A stretch of DNA of 64,000 nucleotides. Source: an uncultured Olsenella sp. GTDB taxonomy: Bacteria; Actinomycetota; Coriobacteriia; Coriobacteriales; Atopobiaceae. Below are positions 34,803 to 45,777 of this stretch, piece by piece. Made by a program: the position numbers and the translations under genes. The DNA lies in NCBI GenBank assembly GCA_900316105.1, contig ONBR01000011.1, forward strand, positions 1 to 64,000, given 5' to 3'. The notes beneath the pieces are model-generated. The model searched no databases. It saw only the letters and a list, made by a program, of their open reading frames with translations, and was not told the origin of the DNA. Each line of letters starts with the position of its first letter. Within the stretch, counting starts at the first letter, position 1.

Positions 34803-37800
34803 CTACCGCTCGCCAGAATAGACGGCGTCAATCGGCATCTCCACCGCAAAGCGCTCCTCGTCGCCAACGTTGGCATCACGTACGTAGTAGGTGCCCGCCT
34901 TCCGCTCAACGAGGTAGTTGCGCTCCACGTCGGGGTTGGGCAAGGGGTTCGCCAAGGTGGCAGAGATGGGATAGCCCCCCTCGCGGGCATCCTCGCCAGG
35001 CACGCGCTCGAAGACGGTATTCTCAAGCAGAGCTTGCGCGTCCTCAGCGCTGACCGCGCCTTCCGTCCCCAAAAGCGCGCCGCTCTGGTCGCGCTTCGCC
35101 ATCTGGGCATGTCCCGTGATGGGTTCAGGGTCGGGACGGGTGCCATAGGGCTTGCCCTGGTTGTCATCCGGCTCAACCACCACGCGCCGCCGCTCAATGC
35201 TCATGCGAGTCCTGGTCGTGGCGTCTCCCTGGAAGTTGTCGTTGCGCGCCCGCACGTAGACGGTGATGGGCGCCAGCTGCCCCTGGTCGTCCACGGTGGC
35301 GTTAAGCTGGTGAGGCAGCTCGGTAGACCAGCTGCCCTCCTCTCCCGTCAGGCTGTACTCGATGACGGTGGGCTTGCTGCCCTTGCGGGCAAGGTCTGCC
35401 ACGGTAGCCGCGGGGAGATACTGGTCTCGTCCCTCGTATACCGACGTGAGCTCGGTGGCAAGAAGCCCCATCGAGCTTGCGGGTGCCTGTGTGATGGTGA
35501 AGGTGTCCTTGTCGTACATCACCTGGTAGTTGGTGATGGAAGCACCAGGCTTAGCGGCAACGGCAAGCTTGTAGGTTCCCACGTTCTCGCCCTCGCGCGT
35601 CCCCACGCCAGAACGCACCACCTGCGTCTTTTCCAGAAGCTCATTTTCGTCCTGGTCCGAAACTGCGCCAGTGTCGCTTCCCGTGGCACTGCGCTCCACA
35701 GTCACCGCAAAGTCCGGGTCATCCTGCCCGTAGACTTTGCCAAAGCCTGCATCCCCACGCACCAGGTCGATCTTCACCTGGCGCGGCGTGATGTCCACAA
35801 TCCTTTCGATGACATTGGCGTCGACGGGGGCAACGAAGTTGGGGTTGGAGGCGCGGAGCTGGAATTTGACCTGGGCATGCTCGCCCTTGGCATCCAGCTG
35901 CACGTTCACAAAATCCTTGTGCGAGCTGCGGGACAAGTCCTCCCAGTCACTCCACTTCTTTGCCACGGGGTCGTACCAGCGATAATCGATCTTGGTATCA
36001 CCCTTGACGGTATCCACTACCGCATTGTCAATGCCCTTGGGGGCAAGCTTCCCCGTAACCGTATGGGTCTGTCCATCGTAGACTTGCCTGATGTCATCGG
36101 CATCCAAGCCAAGGTCGGCATTTGCCCTGGGCAGGATGGTGAGCACGCCAAGGTGCTCGTCAGCGGGCAGTATCTCGTAGTTTGTCGAGAGGGCCGTCTG
36201 CTGCGACGCCAGGTCCCCCGCGCTGTCTTTCCAGACAATCCGATAGGTGTTTTTCGCACCACTTTGGGCAACCGTAGTCGCAGATCCCGTTACCAGAAGC
36301 TGGACAGACTCCCCATTCTGGAGGCCCTCGACACGGGCACCGTCGCCCCTGGTCAGAGCCGTGCCGTCGTAAGTCTTGGAGGCGCCAGGGGTGTATACGA
36401 CAAGTGGGGCGCGCTTGATTGTGTAGCTGGCATTCCTCGTACCCGTATAGCTCTGACGCTTGGCCTCGGAATCCGTGCCCTTGATGGTGACGGTGACCTC
36501 GCCGGCGTTGACGGTATCGCCGTAAGACACACTGAATTCATCAGGCCTCAGGTCCTTGTTCGTCTTTTTGTCGTGCACCCTGGGGGTGAGCTTGTGCTCC
36601 CCTCCCGTGTAGACAAGGTCGTCCGATTTGTCGAAGGTCACCACAAAGCGGTCGGCATCGGCAATATCCGCAGGCGTCACCGTTAGCGTGCCCGCCACGT
36701 TCTCGCCCTCATCGTACGTGTAGTTCGATGCCTTGGCGGTACCGTTAAAGGAGAGGCTCTTCACCAAATTTTGTGAGCTGCCCACATTGGTCTGCGACCC
36801 CTCGGTGACCACCGTGACCGTCTCGCCGTTCTGCAGACCCTCGACTCGAGCCCCAGCGGTGAGCGGGCTCCCGTCATAGGATCGTGTGGCGTTTTCGGCA
36901 AAAGCGACCAAGTGAGCCGGAAGTATGCGGTAGACGACCCTGCCTTCGGGATATTGCTCCTTGTAGTTGTTCTTGCCCGTGATGCGAATCTCGATATAAC
37001 AGTCATCAGGCGTGACGTTGCAGTGGTCATTGCTGTCAATGACGCTATCGTCCGTCTTACTTTTCACCACGTAGGAGAGGTCAAAGTCCTTGCCGTTCTC
37101 CATGAAGGCGTTTCTGGTCTTGTCAAAGATTCTGGGGACGAGCTCCTGAGTCCTTCCGTTATAGGTAACGCCCTTGGTGATGTCGGGCAGGTTATCGATT
37201 CTGTAGCGACCGTTCGTGGGGTCGTCGTTGTTCAGACTTGCCTTCTGAATCTCTAGCGTGCCTGGCGCATAGGTGATGGCATAGTTGCCCTGACGCGCGA
37301 GGCCGGTCAGAGTCACCTCATAATCGCCAATAGACTCGCCCTTTTCGCGCGTGTAAGTTGGGGCCGTCCATCCGTCGTCATCTGTCTCAGAGACGAGGCC
37401 ATAGCCGCTTGGCGACGATTCCTTATCCTGCACATACCATTCGTAGTCAGGGTCTGGGTTGCCATAGACCTTGGTGGCAGGCTTGATGGCCACGGTGACG
37501 GGACGCGGCTTGACCTGCACCGAGACAGTTTCTTCCTGACAGAAGTAGTGCTCGCGCCTGGCGCGCATACGCACCTGCTCGGACGCATCCATCGCGTCAC
37601 ACCAGAAGGGCTGGTCAGAAACCCACGCTTTATCCTTCTCGCTCCAATACTCAACGGCGGCCTTGTCTTTCATATCAACCGTGTCAAAGCCGTATGTCGT
37701 GAGGTAGTGCCTCTGACCGTCGTATACCACCTCACCGCCATTAGCCGAGAAGCCCAGCTCCCTTGCATCGCGCGGCCTGATGTTGAAGAGGCCCCTACCG

Positions 37801-40800
37801 TAGCTGACCTTGTAGTTCTTATTGATGGCAGAGTCGGTCTGGCTGGCGTTGATAACGTAGGGATCCCGTGTCTCGTAGGGATAGTTAGCGGTCTCGGCGG
37901 CGGAAAGCTTGGTAACGAGCTCGCCCTCCGCCTTGCCCGCCAGCTCGCGCGCGTAGGTTACGTTGCCGAGCAGGGTGCCTTGCGCCTCGGGGGAAAGCAC
38001 ATAGGGATCCTGACCTTCGATGCGGTCTGCCACGACCTTTCCGGTATACGCCTGAGGATCGCCCTCCCCCCAGACCTTGGTGACGTCGTCGGGCGTCACG
38101 GTCACGGGACGCTGACGAATCAGGATATTGATCTGCTTCGCTTCCGTAGTGTTGTAATTCGGGTTCTTGGCGCGCACCCACACCGTTATTGGCTTTTCGG
38201 GATATGTACCATCCTCATTGAGCTCGCCAATCGTCGCATCGGTATAGGTAAAGGCGGAGACGTCCGTGGTCCAGGAGTTCTCATCATTAGGCGTGAGCGT
38301 GTACTCAAAGGTCGCCACGTCCTGTGTCCCCGTCGCCTTGCTATAGAGCGGGCTGGCGCTGACCACATCGCTTGCCGCGTGAGGATTCGCGTCATAGTAG
38401 ACGGTAAGATTATCTGCCTTTAGCCGCAGGTCCTCAGCAGGAGCGTAGTCGATGGTGAGAAGGGCCGTCTGAGTGCTGATGTCATAGTTCGTGTAGGCTT
38501 TCTGAGAGGCAGTCACGTCGGGGCTGATGGTGTAAGTACCGACATTCTCGCCCTTGACGCGGCTGTAGGAGGTCATATCGTAGATGGCCTGCTTCTCGCC
38601 CTGTACGCGCGCATTGCCCTGGTGGGAGCCGCTCATGGCTTTGTCTAGGCTCGGCTTGAGGGTAGGATCATCCAATCCATACTGCTTGCTCAAGCCCGTG
38701 GCAGCCAACGTCACCTTCAGGCGGCCGATGTGGACCGTCACCTCGACAAAGGCATCCTTGTAGTTTGAATTCTGGGCACGTACCCTCACGGAGATGTCGC
38801 CCGCTATGGTAGCGTTGATGTAGCCAGGGCCCCTCTCGCCCCACGCACGCCAGAAGTCTTCACGGTCCACTCCGACAATCTGGTACGAGAGATCTGCCTT
38901 GTCTTCAAAGAACTTCGGGTTTGCCGACACCTTTAGATAATGCGTATCTCCGTCATAGGTGCAGTTGATACCCTCAGCAGTAAGCGTCAGGTTTGAACCC
39001 TCTGCCTGCAGAATCTCAAGATACCCATTGGTGAGGGTGCCGTTTTCGTAAGTTACCTCGTAGTTGCTGTTGGGAAGCTTGTTGTGGCTGTCGTCCGCTG
39101 ACCTCTCACTCACGAGGATGGGGTACTTGCCGACAGTCCGTCCCTCCTCACGAGCAAACTTCGTATTGGCAAGAAGGGCTTCGCAATCGGACCCATAGGT
39201 GTTCTGTGGGTCTGGCGAGTATTTGACGAGCTCGCCATTTTCGTCAAGCTCATACACGGTACCCGTGAACGTGGGATCGGGAACGCCGTACTCCTTGTTC
39301 ACGTCGTTTGCCTTGATGGTGACCTTGCGCTTGGTGATGACGAGCTTGCCGTCATTCTCGAAGTTAATCGTGTAGTCGTTGGCAAGGTAGCCCGTGGCCT
39401 TTGACCCACCATTGATGTCGTAGGTGCCCACGTTGCGGCCTGACCGCTCGGATGCGCCCTTCCGGGTGATGCCCTGTTTAACGGCGTCCTCGATTCCCTG
39501 TCGGTCCAGATCGTCCACGGGACCTCCCGTGGATGACTTTGCCTTGATGGAGAAGGTGAGCTCAGGATCAGGGTCTCCATAGACCTTGGTCTGGTCATCG
39601 ATGTGGACAGTCACCGTACGCTTGGTGACCACCAGGGTCATTGTGGTATTGGGCGCCTCATAGTTCTTGTTGGTCGCTCGAACCAAAACGGTCTTTGTCC
39701 CCGCATGCTTGATGGTGGGCTCCTCTGCCGACCAGGTCTTGCCATCATCCAAGCTGTACTCGAGCGTTGTTTGGCCCTTCACCCTGTGCTCTGCATTGGT
39801 ATCCGTTGACACCGTTGCCGCGACCTGGTGCTCCTCGCCGTCATAGACGCCGCTGTAACCCTGCTCGGATATGGCCATGGGTGCTTTCGTAATCTGGAAG
39901 CTGCCGGGCGCATAGGTGATCTCGTAGTTCTTGAAGGCAGTCCGCACGCCCTCGGCGTCCAGGCGATTGCCAGCGTCGTCGACCATGTAACCGGTGATGG
40001 CATAGGACCCTACGTTTTCGCCAGCCGTTATACCGTAGGAATCGACAGTCTTGTCACGCATGCGCTCAAAACGAGACCGCTGCAGAATCTGGGCCTTCTC
40101 TTCCTTCATCGCCTCCGTGTCCAAAGCGTCGGTAGAGACGGCACCTCCAATGGTGGGGTCCTCAGTGTCAAAGACCTTGGTCAGGCCCGTCACGGGGGTA
40201 ACTGTAACCGGTCGGCGCGTGATGTTGAACACGGCCTTGGCGGTCGCATCCACGTAGTTGCTGTTGTGCGCCGTCACGCGCACGGTCACGGGACCATCGG
40301 TGACGTCCCTGAAGAGGGGACGACCATCCGCGCCTATCTCCCACTTGATCTCTGCGTCATCCCTGAAGCACTTGTACTCATAGCTTGTTGCCTCTGCGTC
40401 CTCCATGGCTATGGTCGATCCGTCCTTGCCCCTGGCCGAGAGTTTCCGCCCAATCTGATGCTCCTGACCGTCGTAGACGCCCGTGAAGCCCGTGAGCTCA
40501 AGGCTCATCGTGCCGCGGTTGATCACGAAGTCGCCGCCCACAAAGACCAGGTGGTAGTTGCCTTGATCGGCATTGCCCGTCGGCATGAGCACGCCATGGT
40601 GTACGCCCGCGTTTTCACCCGTCGGATCGTCCTTGTCGGTACGCTCCACGGTATAGCTGATGAGCGAGGCCGCATCCTCGCCTGCCACCATGCCCGTAAC
40701 GCTGGACGAGAAGGTCTCGGGGTCGTCAAAGCCAAATACCTTCTCGTTGCCCGTGGCGCGAACGGTCATCTCGCGGCGATTCACCGTCAGGGTCAGGTAG

Positions 40801-43800
40801 CCGTCCTCGCCAACCAGGGCGGAGTCATAGTTGGGGTTGCTCGCGGTGATACGCACCTGATAGGTGCCTACGTCCTTGAGGCTCGGCTCCTTGTCCAAAG
40901 GCTGCCAGTCCTCTTCTCCAGGTTTGCGCCATGCGTAGCTGAGGCTAGTTCCCTCTTCGATTTTCAGCTTGCCAGCGAGCAAGACATGACCGGTACCGTC
41001 GTAGGTCTCGGTCACGCTGGTGGCATTGAGGCCCAGACGTGAGGCAGATCCCTTGGTGATGGTGAAGTCCGCGCTTCCGTAGCTCACGCGGAAGTTGCCC
41101 TGGTAATCCTCCTGGGATGAGCCCTGCAGGTTCACGGCCTGCAGGGTGTAGGTACCGCGGGCCTCCCCCGTGGTGTCCGCCGCCGCATCCTGATCGGGAG
41201 CAGTCTTTCGATCTGGCAGGCGTTTTACAGAGAACTTGACGCTGTTGGCAGCCTCTTCAGCAAGTCCCTCCCCCTCGGACACGACCACAGAACCCAGTGC
41301 GTCGAGGGCTTTTTGGTCTGGGTCACCAGTTCCGTACTCCTTCTGGGAGGGGCGCACGACCACACTCGCCGGGGCGTAGTCAATGGTCACGTAAATCTGG
41401 GCATACGAATACTTTTCAGTCGAGAAATCCGAGTCTGCGTGCGTCGCTGACTCGTCCTTGTACTTGAACCTTGCGCGGGCATAGACCACCTGACGGGTAA
41501 GCTTGCCAGGCACATCGCCTTCCGCATGCGTTACGTCCCTAAAGCTGTAAGGGTCAGATTTCCATTCGCCGTCTGCCTTGCCGTCGAGGGAGTATTCGAC
41601 CTCGGCTTCCATGTCGTCAGGCAGGTCCTTCTCCACCTCAACGGTAGCCAGCGCTTCATGGGACTTTCCGTCGTAGATCCCGTCGTAGTGAAGGGGCGTC
41701 AGGCTGGGCGTGCGCTTGCTGTCCTCAGTCACGTGCAGGATACCCTTAACAAAGGAAAGCTGGTAGTTGCCCTGATACTCCTCGCCCGAGGGCGTGATTG
41801 CGTAGGTGCCCTTCTGGCTAAGGTCAATGTCGTTGGGCTTTGAGAGCTTGACCAGCAGATTGCCCTTGTTGGGACGGTCCTTCTCTATCAGGTCTGAATT
41901 CTCTCGGTCTCCCGCACGCCAGGTCAGGGCGGGAATGGCGCTGGCATCGCTGCCGACCCTTACCCACTTGTCATCCGCGACGATGATCACGTGCTTGGGC
42001 TCGACCGTGATAGTGCCGTGGTCGGGTACCAGGGGCTGGTAGAAGTTCTTGTTGACCGCGCGAACGTAAACCACCAGGTGACCACCATCGAGGAGCCTCG
42101 TTGTATCTTCGCGCACGGGTGAGGTCTCCGACCAATTCTTGCCATCGAGGCTGTACTCGATCTTGGTCCGTGCCGGGTCGCTCTCATCCTTGAACCTCTC
42201 GCTGGGCCTTAGCTCAGCCGTGAGGCCGTGCTCCACACCGTCGTAGGTCCCCACAAAGGAGTGGATCTTGAGGCCCAGCTCCGAGGCGGATGCCCTGTTG
42301 ATGGTAAAGGTGCTGGGGTGGAAGTTGAGCTGGTAGTTGCCCTGCACGACGGGCTTGCCGTCGCTCGCACCGTTCAGGCCGGGCATAATCCTGTAGGTAC
42401 CGGCGTCCTCGCCCTGCTCGCGGGTAATGCCTACTCCCGATGGAACATCCTTACCGAGCAGACCCGTGAACAGAAGGTTATGGGTCAGGTCAGGGTCCTC
42501 ATCACCGTAGGTCTTGCTCAGGGAGACACTGCCTGGAAGGGACTCCCTGGGACCCACGACCGTGACGTCGACCTCCTTGGGCGTGACCGTGATGTTCTTG
42601 ATCGCCGTCGCAGTCTCGTAGTTGTCGTTGGTCGCCGTGATGCGCATCTGGGTGGTGCCCACATCCGTGCGGCTCTCCGCCGCATCCCCCGAGGAGGTCC
42701 AGGTCTTGCCTCCGTCGGTGCTGAATTCGTAGGTCAGCTTTGTATCCTTGGGCAGCTTGGACGCGTCGACCGTCACGCTGTGGCCACCAGCGTCGTAGAC
42801 GCCCTCGTAGGCAGTCACGGCACTCGCCAGTCCCATGCGCGCGGCAGGAGCCTTTTGAATGGTCAGCGTGCCGTTCTGGATCTTGAGGTCATAGTTTCTT
42901 GCCGCCGCGTTCTTGCCGCCGTCCTGGTCGACGGAAACCTCGATCGCATATGTTCCGCAGGGACTGCCCGGCTTCGCCGTGGTCTTGAGCGTGGGAACGA
43001 TCGTCTCGCCGTTAACAAGGCCGCTCACGTTCGCCACAGGCGTGGGGATATCGTCACCGTATTTGATGACCTGGTCACGAGCCGTCACCGCGATGGGACG
43101 CTTCTTTATCTCGATGACTGCCGTGCTTGAGGTGGTCTTGTAGTTCTTGTAGCTGGCCGTCACACGCACCTGCATGGTGCCCGCGTCGACACGCGAAGGC
43201 ACGTCTTTGCCATCGTTGCCCGTGGGCGTCCATTCCTCGTGATTCTCGTCTCGGTACTCGTAGGTGAAGGTCACGCCCTCAGGAAGATAACCCTCGCCTC
43301 CCTTGGGCTCCACCACCTTGTGTGCCGTCCCGTCGTAGGTGGCCGTCTCGCCGCGCAGCTCAAAGGGCATGGGCTTGGGGGTGATGGTGAAGTCGGCACC
43401 AGCGTAGGTGATGGTGTAGTTGCCCTCAGTGCCATAGGTTGGGCTGCCCACCACCTTTATGGCATCGGTATAGGCGATGACCTTGCCATCCGCATCCAGG
43501 TTGACGTCCTGCTTCGTGTCGGCGTCGGGGCGCGTCACGCTCGTGGCTTCCAGGATGGCCTTGCGGTCCTTCTCAAGCTCAGGCAGGTCCATGTTTGAGA
43601 TGGTGAGCTCGAATTCGGGATCCTTCTGACCATAGACCTTGCTCGCGTCTTTGGCGGCAACCGTCACGGCACGGGGCTGGATCTGGACCCAGGCCGTGGC
43701 CTCGGCCGTCTCGTAGTTGGGATTGCTTGCCCGCACCCAAACACATACGCCGCGCTTGGGGTCAGCCTGGGTATCGCTGACGTTCGTAAAGGTTGGCGGA

Positions 43801-45737
43801 TTTTCGTCGGAGTATGAGAAGTTCTTTCCGTCCAAGCTGTAGGTGAGCGTGGTGCCTTCCGGCAGCTTGCTCCGGCTCAGGATCTCCACGCCGTGGGCCT
43901 TGCCGTCATAGGGCGCAGCGTAGTCACCCACGAGCAGGCCGATTTCCGCAGCGGGGGCAGGCTTGATGGTCAGGATTCCGTTCGTGACGGAAACGTCGTA
44001 GTTGGGGTTATTGCCCAGGGTGATAACGATGCTGTGCTCTCCAACGGCTTCGCCCGCGCCTTCACCCGGCCTCGCCCCCTTGTCGGGACGCGCGATGGTG
44101 TAGGCGAGGGGGTGACCGTCCACGGTCCCCTCCACGACGGCAGTCAGCTCGAGATCCGAGCGCATGTAGACCTTCTCTAGGTTGTCAGCACTGACCCTCA
44201 CGGGACGCTTGTTGATGGTAAAGGAGCCGGCTTCGCCATACCCGTAGCCCCCGAAGGCATCCTCGTAATTTGCGTTGTGGGCCCTGACCTGGACGTAGAC
44301 CGTGCCGTTCGTGATGTCAGTGAAGCTGGGGGCCTCGGCGGACCAAACGGACCAAGACCTACCGTCACGGCTCGTCCGGTAGGCGACCTCTGCCTGGTCC
44401 GGCACCCCCTGCTGGGAGTAGGCAGGCGCAACAGTCACCTTGAGCTGGTGGGTCTGGCCGTCATAGACGTCCTCGTAGCCGCCCGTCACTGACAGACCCA
44501 GGTCCGCCGCGGACGCCTTCTCGATAATGAGGTCGGCCCCAGTGTAGGTGACCTTGTAGGAGCCCTGGCGCGCGGCGCCCTCTGCCTGAAGGACGCCCGT
44601 GTGCGTGACAGCACTCTCGTTTCCCGCGTCGGAACGCGAACGCCTTAGCTCGTACTCGAGCTTGTCTCCCTCAAGCACGCCCGTCACGTCCGCAGCGATG
44701 GCGGGGTCTGGCTGGCCGTAGGTCTTGGTTATTTGACGGACCGCTACCGTCGCCTCAAGTGGCACGATGTTCACGACCGTCTCGCAGACAACCTGCGCCT
44801 GCTCGAAGTTCTCGTTGGTAGCCGTAAGACGCACCTTCACGGGGCGCTGCTGACCCGTGGCGAGATCCCAGGTGGCATCAGTGAACGTAGGCGCCGCGCT
44901 TCCATGCTGCTGCCAGGTCGCGCCACCGTCCGTGCTGGTTTCGTAGAGGAGGCTGGTGCCAAGGGGCAGCCCGTTCACCTCGGGATCAAGCAACACGCTG
45001 TGCGCTTGCCGGTCATAGGGCTTGGGATCCTCCTCGCTACCATAGCCAGAAAGCGACAGCGAGAAGCTCTCTGCCTTCTTGATGGTCAGGGTTCCGGGAA
45101 CTACCTTTAGCTGATAGTTGCCCTGGACCTCGTCGGCTTGAGGAGAGGAGATCACATGCCCTCCCGCACGCTCGCCCTCAAGCGTACCCACGCCATTGCG
45201 CGTCAGCGTGAAGTTGAGCAGCTTCTGGGGGTCCTCCCCGTCTACCATCCCCTCGATGGAAGCCGCAAAGTCTGGGTCCGCTGTACCAAAGGACTTTTCG
45301 TAGGTGCCAACCGTCAGCGCAACAGGCCTCGGCAGGACCTCGAGGCTCCCCAGCTCGGCGTCCAAGGACACGCCATCATTGGCAGCGTTGGCAGCGGAAC
45401 CATCCCAGACCAGCTTGTCACCACAGTAAATCTGCAAGTTGTCGAGGACGATGCCCTTCTTGCCATCCGCGACGTCTCTTACGCTCGTAGTCGAGACGCT
45501 TGGGCCCTTGGCCGTGTCAGCAAGCCGCCAGCTATAGCCGTCGGGAAGACCCTCAATCGAAACGTCCTCGGCTGCCAAGCCGTGTACCTTTCCGTCATAG
45601 GTATACTGCCTGCCCTTGGCGTTCACCCTTATGTGCGGTATGACTTCGAAGTCGATGAAGTTTCTGACGATATCCTTGGCCGTGCGCTCGTCCGCCAGGG
45701 CAACGGTCACGGTTTGCTTGCTCTGGTCCTTAATCAC
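34803..45737 (-). CDS. central part of giant cell-surface adhesin (about 17 MBG domains)
   Basis: An open frame of more than 3,640 codons, continuing upstream to about 45817. It is built of alternating modules: one type ends TVTYAPGSFTITKA and begins DGQxHxL..., the other carries K-x-YG-x-x-DP (for example KTYGQPDP, KVYGQKDP, KVYGDPDP, KEYGVPDP). I count about 17 of these MBG domains, some degenerate (VRVGSDAS; KVYMRSDL). Near the C-terminal side two modules of a different type occur (SYDGSPLTAG; TYDGTALTRG). Such stalks project binding domains from the wall. No catalytic motif is seen. It ends at TAG 34803-34805, with homologous sequence continuing in frame. Confidence 0.85.
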   Translation of the reverse strand: MIKDQSKQTVTVALADERTAKDIVRNFIDFEVIPHIRVNAKGRQYTYDGKVHGLAAEDVSIEGLPDGYSWRLADTAKGPSVSTTSVRDVADGKKGIVLDNLQIYCGDKLVWDGSAANAANDGVSLDAELGSLEVLPRPVALTVGTYEKSFGTADPDFAASIEGMVDGEDPQKLLNFTLTRNGVGTLEGERAGGHVISSPQADEVQGNYQLKVVPGTLTIKKAESFSLSLSGYGSEEDPKPYDRQAHSVLLDPEVNGLPLGTSLLYETSTDGGATWQQHGSAAPTFTDATWDLATGQQRPVKVRLTATNENFEQAQVVCETVVNIVPLEATVAVRQITKTYGQPDPAIAADVTGVLEGDKLEYELRRSRSDAGNESAVTHTGVLQAEGAARQGSYKVTYTGADLIIEKASAADLGLSVTGGYEDVYDGQTHQLKVTVAPAYSQQGVPDQAEVAYRTSRDGRSWSVWSAEAPSFTDITNGTVYVQVRAHNANYEDAFGGYGYGEAGSFTINKRPVRVSADNLEKVYMRSDLELTAVVEGTVDGHPLAYTIARPDKGARPGEGAGEAVGEHSIVITLGNNPNYDVSVTNGILTIKPAPAAEIGLLVGDYAAPYDGKAHGVEILSRSKLPEGTTLTYSLDGKNFSYSDENPPTFTNVSDTQADPKRGVCVWVRASNPNYETAEATAWVQIQPRAVTVAAKDASKVYGQKDPEFELTISNMDLPELEKDRKAILEATSVTRPDADTKQDVNLDADGKVIAYTDAIKVVGSPTYGTEGNYTITYAGADFTITPKPMPFELRGETATYDGTAHKVVEPKGGEGYLPEGVTFTYEYRDENHEEWTPTGNDGKDVPSRVDAGTMQVRVTASYKNYKTTSSTAVIEIKKRPIAVTARDQVIKYGDDIPTPVANVSGLVNGETIVPTLKTTAKPGSPCGTYAIEVSVDQDGGKNAAARNYDLKIQNGTLTIQKAPAARMGLASAVTAYEGVYDAGGHSVTVDASKLPKDTKLTYEFSTDGGKTWTSSGDAAESRTDVGTTQMRITATNDNYETATAIKNITVTPKEVDVTVVGPRESLPGSVSLSKTYGDEDPDLTHNLLFTGLLGKDVPSGVGITREQGEDAGTYRIMPGLNGASDGKPVVQGNYQLNFHPSTFTINRASASELGLKIHSFVGTYDGVEHGLTAELRPSERFKDESDPARTKIEYSLDGKNWSETSPVREDTTRLLDGGHLVVYVRAVNKNFYQPLVPDHGTITVEPKHVIIVADDKWVRVGSDASAIPALTWRAGDRENSDLIEKDRPNKGNLLVKLSKPNDIDLSQKGTYAITPSGEEYQGNYQLSFVKGILHVTEDSKRTPSLTPLHYDGIYDGKSHEALATVEVEKDLPDDMEAEVEYSLDGKADGEWKSDPYSFRDVTHAEGDVPGKLTRQVVYARARFKYKDESATHADSDFSTEKYSYAQIYVTIDYAPASVVVRPSQKEYGTGDPDQKALDALGSVVVSEGEGLAEEAANSVKFSVKRLPDRKTAPDQDAAADTTGEARGTYTLQAVNLQGSSQEDYQGNFRVSYGSADFTITKGSASRLGLNATSVTETYDGTGHVLLAGKLKIEEGTSLSYAWRKPGEEDWQPLDKEPSLKDVGTYQVRITASNPNYDSALVGEDGYLTLTVNRREMTVRATGNEKVFGFDDPETFSSSVTGMVAGEDAASLISYTVERTDKDDPTGENAGVHHGVLMPTGNADQGNYHLVFVGGDFVINRGTMSLELTGFTGVYDGQEHQIGRKLSARGKDGSTIAMEDAEATSYEYKCFRDDAEIKWEIGADGRPLFRDVTDGPVTVRVTAHNSNYVDATAKAVFNITRRPVTVTPVTGLTKVFDTEDPTIGGAVSTDALDTEAMKEEKAQILQRSRFERMRDKTVDSYGITAGENVGSYAITGYMVDDAGNRLDAEGVRTAFKNYEITYAPGSFQITKAPMAISEQGYSGVYDGEEHQVAATVSTDTNAEHRVKGQTTLEYSLDDGKTWSAEEPTIKHAGTKTVLVRATNKNYEAPNTTMTLVVTKRTVTVHIDDQTKVYGDPDPELTFSIKAKSSTGGPVDDLDRQGIEDAVKQGITRKGASERSGRNVGTYDINGGSKATGYLANDYTINFENDGKLVITKRKVTIKANDVNKEYGVPDPTFTGTVYELDENGELVKYSPDPQNTYGSDCEALLANTKFAREEGRTVGKYPILVSERSADDSHNKLPNSNYEVTYENGTLTNGYLEILQAEGSNLTLTAEGINCTYDGDTHYLKVSANPKFFEDKADLSYQIVGVDREDFWRAWGERGPGYINATIAGDISVRVRAQNSNYKDAFVEVTVHIGRLKVTLAATGLSKQYGLDDPTLKPSLDKAMSGSHQGNARVQGEKQAIYDMTSYSRVKGENVGTYTISPDVTASQKAYTNYDISTQTALLTIDYAPAEDLRLKADNLTVYYDANPHAASDVVSASPLYSKATGTQDVATFEYTLTPNDENSWTTDVSAFTYTDATIGELNEDGTYPEKPITVWVRAKNPNYNTTEAKQINILIRQRPVTVTPDDVTKVWGEGDPQAYTGKVVADRIEGQDPYVLSPEAQGTLLGNVTYARELAGKAEGELVTKLSAAETANYPYETRDPYVINASQTDSAINKNYKVSYGRGLFNIRPRDARELGFSANGGEVVYDGQRHYLTTYGFDTVDMKDKAAVEYWSEKDKAWVSDQPFWCDAMDASEQVRMRARREHYFCQEETVSVQVKPRPVTVAIKPATKVYGNPDPDYEWYVQDKESSPSGYGLVSETDDDGWTAPTYTREKGESIGDYEVTLTGLARQGNYAITYAPGTLEIQKASLNNDDPTNGRYRIDNLPDITKGVTYNGRTQELVPRIFDKTRNAFMENGKDFDLSYVVKSKTDDSVIDSNDHCNVTPDDCYIEIRITGKNNYKEQYPEGRVVYRILPAHLVAFAENATRSYDGSPLTAGARVEGLQNGETVTVVTEGSQTNVGSSQNLVKSLSFNGTAKASNYTYDEGENVAGTLTVTPADIADADRFVVTFDKSDDLVYTGGEHKLTPRVHDKKTNKDLRPDEFSVSYGDTVNAGEVTVTIKGTDSEAKRQSYTGTRNASYTIKRAPLVVYTPGASKTYDGTALTRGDGARVEGLQNGESVQLLVTGSATTVAQSGAKNTYRIVWKDSAGDLASQQTALSTNYEILPADEHLGVLTILPRANADLGLDADDIRQVYDGQTHTVTGKLAPKGIDNAVVDTVKGDTKIDYRWYDPVAKKWSDWEDLSRSSHKDFVNVQLDAKGEHAQVKFQLRASNPNFVAPVDANVIERIVDITPRQVKIDLVRGDAGFGKVYGQDDPDFAVTVERSATGSDTGAVSDQDENELLEKTQVVRSGVGTREGENVGTYKLAVAAKPGASITNYQVMYDKDTFTITQAPASSMGLLATELTSVYEGRDQYLPAATVADLARKGSKPTVIEYSLTGEEGSWSTELPHQLNATVDDQGQLAPITVYVRARNDNFQGDATTRTRMSIERRRVVVEPDDNQGKPYGTRPDPEPITGHAQMAKRDQSGALLGTEGAVSAEDAQALLENTVFERVPGEDAREGGYPISATLANPLPNPDVERNYLVERKAGTYYVRDANVGDEERFAVEMPIDAVYSGER

Positions 45738-45777
45738 GTAGCCAGTGGGGGCCTCTGCCGTAACGGTCGCGGTTGTC

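Noticed and set aside
34161..36686. 841-codon plus-strand frame opposite the adhesin
   Set aside because: Composition typical of an antisense shadow, no domain or ribosome site; the minus strand encodes recognisable MBG repeats.
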